The translations under genes and the position numbers were made by a program. From JBHHUI01 sp965248775 (lineage in GTDB: Bacteria; Chloroflexota; Anaerolineae; Anaerolineales; JBHHUI01): 64,000 nt of DNA. The stretch is from positions 682,001-746,000 of the forward strand of contig OZ252150.1 of assembly GCA_965248775.1 (NCBI GenBank). The letters are read 5' to 3'. Of this stretch, positions 62,482 through 64,000 are shown in pieces. The stretch's first letter is position 1, and each line of letters opens with the position of its first letter. The notes under the pieces were generated by a model, which saw only the letters and a list, made by a program, of their open reading frames with translations, was not told the origin of the DNA and made no database searches.

Positions 62482-64000
62482 ATGTCAATAAACTGTCCAC
62501 ATTGTGAAACTGAAAACCGCGAGCAGGCGAATTTCTGTAAGCGCTGCGGCGGGCTGATCGTGGATCATTGTCCGCGTTGCAATACGGAATTGCCGGGCGA
62601 TTCATATTTTTGCGATCATTGCGGCCTGCGCTTGCAGCAACAATCCAAATTTGAGTGGTCGCCTCCCACTCTGAATCCGTCACGTGTTGAGTCGAAACCA
62701 GTACTAGAGCCTACTGTTGAAGAATCGACTGAACCGCCGACAAAGGAAATTGCGTCTGTCGGAGAGGCGGCTGAGAGTAATCCATTATTGCAACAGTACA
62801 TCCCCAAGGAATTGCTCGCCAAGCTCGAATCTTCAAGTAACGGAGGGATGGTCAGTGAGCGACGCGTGGTCACGATGCTCTTCTGCGATCTGCAAGGCTC
62901 GACGGCTGCCGCCGAGCAGCTTGACCCGGAAGAGTGGATGGAAATCATCAATGGTGCCTTTGAGCATATGATCGGCCCAGTCTATCAATACGAAGGAACC
63001 GTGGCGCGACTCATGGGCGATGCTATCCCTGCATTCTTCGGCGCTCCTATTGCTCACGAAGATGATCCGGAGCGGGCGGTTCTAGCCGGACTTGAGATCG
63101 TCCGTGCGCTTAGCCCTTATCGTGAGCAGGTTGCCAAACAATACGAAGTTGATTTCGATGTGCGTGTTGGTATCAACACCGGTTCGGTTGTGGTGGGTGC
63201 TGTCGGTTCGGACCTGCGTGTGGAATACACGGCCATGGGGGATGCCATCAATATCGCCTCCCGCATGGAGCAGAGCGCTGAGCCCGGTACAGTCCAGATC
63301 GCGGAAGACACCTATGAGCTGATTGCTCCGATTTTCGATGTCAAAGATTTGGGGGCTCTCGAGGTCAAAGGAAAAGAGGAACAAGTCGCAGCCTATCGCG
63401 TCCTGGAGAGGAAAGCCGACCGTGGCCGCCAGCGTGGAATTGAAGGTTTGGATGCACCCATTGTTGGACGGGAGCACGAACTGGCAGCCTTCGAGGAAGC
63501 TTTTGCCGCACTGGGTCAGGGCGTGGGCCGGATTTTATTTGTGATCGGTGAAGCGGGTCTGGGTAAAAGCCGGCTCATTGCAGAATCGCATGCCATATTT
63601 GAGGACGGCATTACAGATGGAAGGTGGTACGAGGCTGCGAGTCTTTCGTATGAAAGGAGCCAACCATACGGCCTGTTTCAACGACTCGTACGGCGGCTGT
63701 TAGGAATTAAGCTGCAGGATTCCAGTGCAACGCTTCGAAACGCAATAACCAGCACAGTCAAACACTTCGAGCCGGAGGGTCAAGCGCGCGCCGGACAGGT
63801 GTTGGAGCAGTTGTTCGGTTTCGAAAGTGCGCTGGATGGAGAAACGTTCAAGCGTGAATTGTTAATCGTCGCAGCAGATCTCTTCCGTATATGGACGCAA
63901 GAAACGCCGGCAGTTTTCGTCTTTGATGATGTTCATTGGAGCGATCCCGCCTCTGTTGAACTGATTCAGCAAGCCTTTCAACTTGTAGATCAGTTGCCTT
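62482..64000 (+). CDS. Zinc-ribbon/cyclase/AAA protein, third paralog (runs off window)
   Basis: An open frame from ATG 62482 (MSINCPHCETENR) has no stop before the window end, at least 506 codons. It has a double zinc ribbon (CPHC...CKRC, CPRC...CDHC), a cyclase domain with both metal Asp residues (LFCDLQGST, RLMGDAIPAFFG) and MGDAINIASRMEQ, then Walker A GEAGLGKS and VFVFDDVHWSD. The Pro in GDAIPAFFG replaces the usual Leu/Met. By comparison with paralogs about 780 residues, mostly TPR, should follow outside the window. It lies just after the IS4-like copy, which may have displaced its native promoter. Confidence 0.93.
   Translation, partial: MSINCPHCETENREQANFCKRCGGLIVDHCPRCNTELPGDSYFCDHCGLRLQQQSKFEWSPPTLNPSRVESKPVLEPTVEESTEPPTKEIASVGEAAESNPLLQQYIPKELLAKLESSSNGGMVSERRVVTMLFCDLQGSTAAAEQLDPEEWMEIINGAFEHMIGPVYQYEGTVARLMGDAIPAFFGAPIAHEDDPERAVLAGLEIVRALSPYREQVAKQYEVDFDVRVGINTGSVVVGAVGSDLRVEYTAMGDAINIASRMEQSAEPGTVQIAEDTYELIAPIFDVKDLGALEVKGKEEQVAAYRVLERKADRGRQRGIEGLDAPIVGREHELAAFEEAFAALGQGVGRILFVIGEAGLGKSRLIAESHAIFEDGITDGRWYEAASLSYERSQPYGLFQRLVRRLLGIKLQDSSATLRNAITSTVKHFEPEGQARAGQVLEQLFGFESALDGETFKRELLIVAADLFRIWTQETPAVFVFDDVHWSDPASVELIQQAFQLVDQLP

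Noticed and set aside
1..64000. CRISPR arrays, prophage modules, rRNA or tRNA genes
   Set aside because: No regularly spaced repeats, phage structural genes or RNA-gene cores were recognised by eye. A tRNAscan/Infernal run would be needed to exclude small RNA genes.

Overview
The window looks like a chromosome segment of a mesophilic, IS-rich bacterium. Chloroflexota (Anaerolineae/Ardenticatenia-like) is the best guess. This is an inference from gene content: repeated zinc-ribbon/class III cyclase/AAA/TPR proteins, a PknB-type kinase with a formylglycine-generating-enzyme-like outer domain, bacillithiol genes, and an E. coli Yge-like purine cluster with a BMP-type nucleoside ABC transporter. 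No rRNA, tRNA, CRISPR array or prophage was seen.

Region 1 (1-19.5 kb) is a purine/ureide catabolic island on the + strand. It holds a broken adenine deaminase, a GntR/UTRA regulator, YgeY-type M20 hydrolase, YgeW-type carbamoyltransferase, YqeA-type carbamate kinase, an ABC importer (ATPase, two permeases, lipoprotein), a strong terminator, a small membrane protein, an XdhD-like fused Fe-S/molybdopterin hydroxylase, an MFS transporter and two fold-type II PLP enzymes split by an IS4-like element. The genes fit uptake of purines/nucleosides, hydroxylation and deamination of the base, ureide breakdown, and recovery of ATP from carbamoyl phosphate.

Region 2 (19.6-24 kb) has a membrane/spermidine-synthase-like gene cut by an IS3-family element. 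Convergent with it is a deiodinase-like redoxin whose in-frame TGA sits exactly at the redox-active position (U-x-x-C) and is followed by a bacterial-SECIS-like hairpin. I read it as a selenoprotein.

Region 3 (24-39.4 kb) is a thiol/PIG-L region riddled with mobile DNA. A PIG-L deacetylase gene is interrupted by an IS701-like and an IS1-like element and truncated by a transposase remnant. Then follow a cNMP-binding remnant, BshA, a CBS-pair protein, a second IS701-like copy, a very unusual FHA + PrnB/IDO-like heme dioxygenase + flavin/NADPH reductase + cytochrome b5 protein (frameshifted by one base), a BshC-like gene with a decayed 5' end, and BshB1.

Region 4 (39.6-64 kb) is signalling: HtpG, a Ser/Thr kinase separated from its FGE-like sensor domain by a stop codon, an esterase, a PIG-L hydrolase, a six-TM adenylate cyclase, a SnoaL-UBP fusion, three zinc-ribbon-cyclase-AAA-TPR paralogs (one frameshifted, one missing a metal-binding Asp, one running off the window), a macrodomain-like protein, a DUF4157 (eCIS core) protein and a nested IS1-in-IS4 insertion.

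Across the window there are seven IS copies of four types plus a remnant. Many genes carry frameshifts, in-frame stops or short palindromic insertions, which indicates active decay and IS expansion.
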